Shown one piece after another: positions 63,799 to 64,000 of a stretch of 64,000 bases of DNA (its first letter is position 1; every line of letters begins with the position of its first letter). A program made the translations under genes and the position numbers. The DNA is from Oceanobacillus caeni (GTDB lineage: Bacteria > Bacillota > Bacilli > Bacillales > Amphibacillaceae): assembly GCF_019037185.1 (NCBI RefSeq), contig NZ_JAHHXM010000003.1, positions 62,001-126,000 of the forward strand, in the 5' to 3' direction. The notes beneath the pieces are model-generated. The model was not told the DNA's origin and did no database searches. It worked only from the letters and a program-made list of their open reading frames with translations.

Positions 63799-64000
63799 AT
63801 GAAGAAGAGTCAATTAGGTAAATCAGATTTATTTATTTCAGAATTAACCCTAGGTGGTATGTCACTTGGAACAGATATAAACGAAGCAAAACAAATCATT
63901 GATTTGGCTATTGATAAAGGAATTAACCACATCGATACAGCTGATTTATACGACTTCGGATTAAACGAAGAAATAATTGGTGAAATTATTCATGATAAAA
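63799..64000 (+). CDS. yqkF: Aldo/keto reductase, YqkF-like (3' end outside window)
   Basis: The first 67 codons are present. They encode the start of an aldo/keto reductase barrel: LGKSDLFISELTLGGMSLG and DTADLYDFGLNEEIIGE, with the catalytic pair Asp46 and Tyr51. TTTGGAGGG precedes the ATG. It is divergent from nudF, where yqkF is found in B. subtilis. Substrate unknown. Confidence 0.88.
   Translation, partial: MKKSQLGKSDLFISELTLGGMSLGTDINEAKQIIDLAIDKGINHIDTADLYDFGLNEEIIGEIIHDK

Overview
The window is a 64 kb piece of a low-GC, endospore-forming Bacillaceae chromosome. Gene order follows the Bacillus subtilis qcr-aro-men-spoIVA-gpsA-der-cmk-sleB-gudB-recQ-res-spm-scp-ppiB-lysA-spoVA-spoIIA-xerD-fur-spoIIM-nudF segment almost gene for gene. 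AT-rich intergenic DNA, GGAGG-type ribosome sites, many TTG/GTG starts and the particular missing genes suggest an Oceanobacillus/Virgibacillus-like genus; that genus-level guess is inference. Nearly everything is on the minus strand. Only a ferredoxin (37201), a 27-residue YjcZ-type sporulation peptide (49142) and the aldo/keto reductase at the right edge (63799) are on the plus strand.

Layout, left to right. 1-2.7 kb: DUF1405 membrane protein (partial) and the menaquinol:cytochrome c reductase operon qcrABC. 3-5.4 kb: ypiF, ypiB and the TPR protein ypiA. 5.5-10.6 kb: a compact aromatic operon aroC-aroB-aroH-tyrA-aroA that lacks the trp genes and hisC found inside it in B. subtilis. 10.7-15.7 kb: cheR, ndk, heptaprenyl diphosphate/menaquinone genes hepS-menG-hepT, the trp regulator mtrB (TRAP) and hbs (HU). 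16-23.4 kb: spoIVA, yphF, yphE, spoVIF, gpsA, der, and the YIEGIA/YphA membrane cluster. 23.5-28.7 kb: S1-domain protein, plsC, cmk, a probable ypfA relic, and the germination pair sleB-ypeB. 28.8-37.5 kb: prsW, ypdA, gudB, ddl, mecB paralogue, recQ-ypbB, ferredoxin. 37.6-44.4 kb: DUF4430 lipoprotein and resABCDE (cytochrome c maturation plus redox two-component system). 44.5-49 kb: rluB, spmAB, dacB, scpAB. 49-52.4 kb: YjcZ peptide, an isolated ribT, a small M50-like membrane protease homologue, ppiB, lysA. 52.4-60.4 kb: a split spoVA set (AA, AB, AF only), the spoIIA operon with sigF, dacF, deoB, xerD, yqzK. 60.6-64 kb: fur with a consensus promoter and an upstream palindrome, spoIIM, an endonuclease Q-like protein, nudF and yqkF.

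Functionally the window joins respiration (qcr, res), chorismate/aromatic and menaquinone precursor synthesis, a large sporulation/germination set, and housekeeping (cmk, der, scpAB, xerD). The most unusual feature is in the gaps. At least five unrelated families of short non-coding repeats (called A to E here) occupy many of the larger intergenic gaps, about 20 copies in 64 kb. Several copies are internally deleted, inverted or truncated, and several lie where genes present in B. subtilis are missing. I saw no prophage, transposase, CRISPR array, tRNA or rRNA. The classical genes look intact, so the candidate for something undescribed is this repeat population rather than a new protein system.
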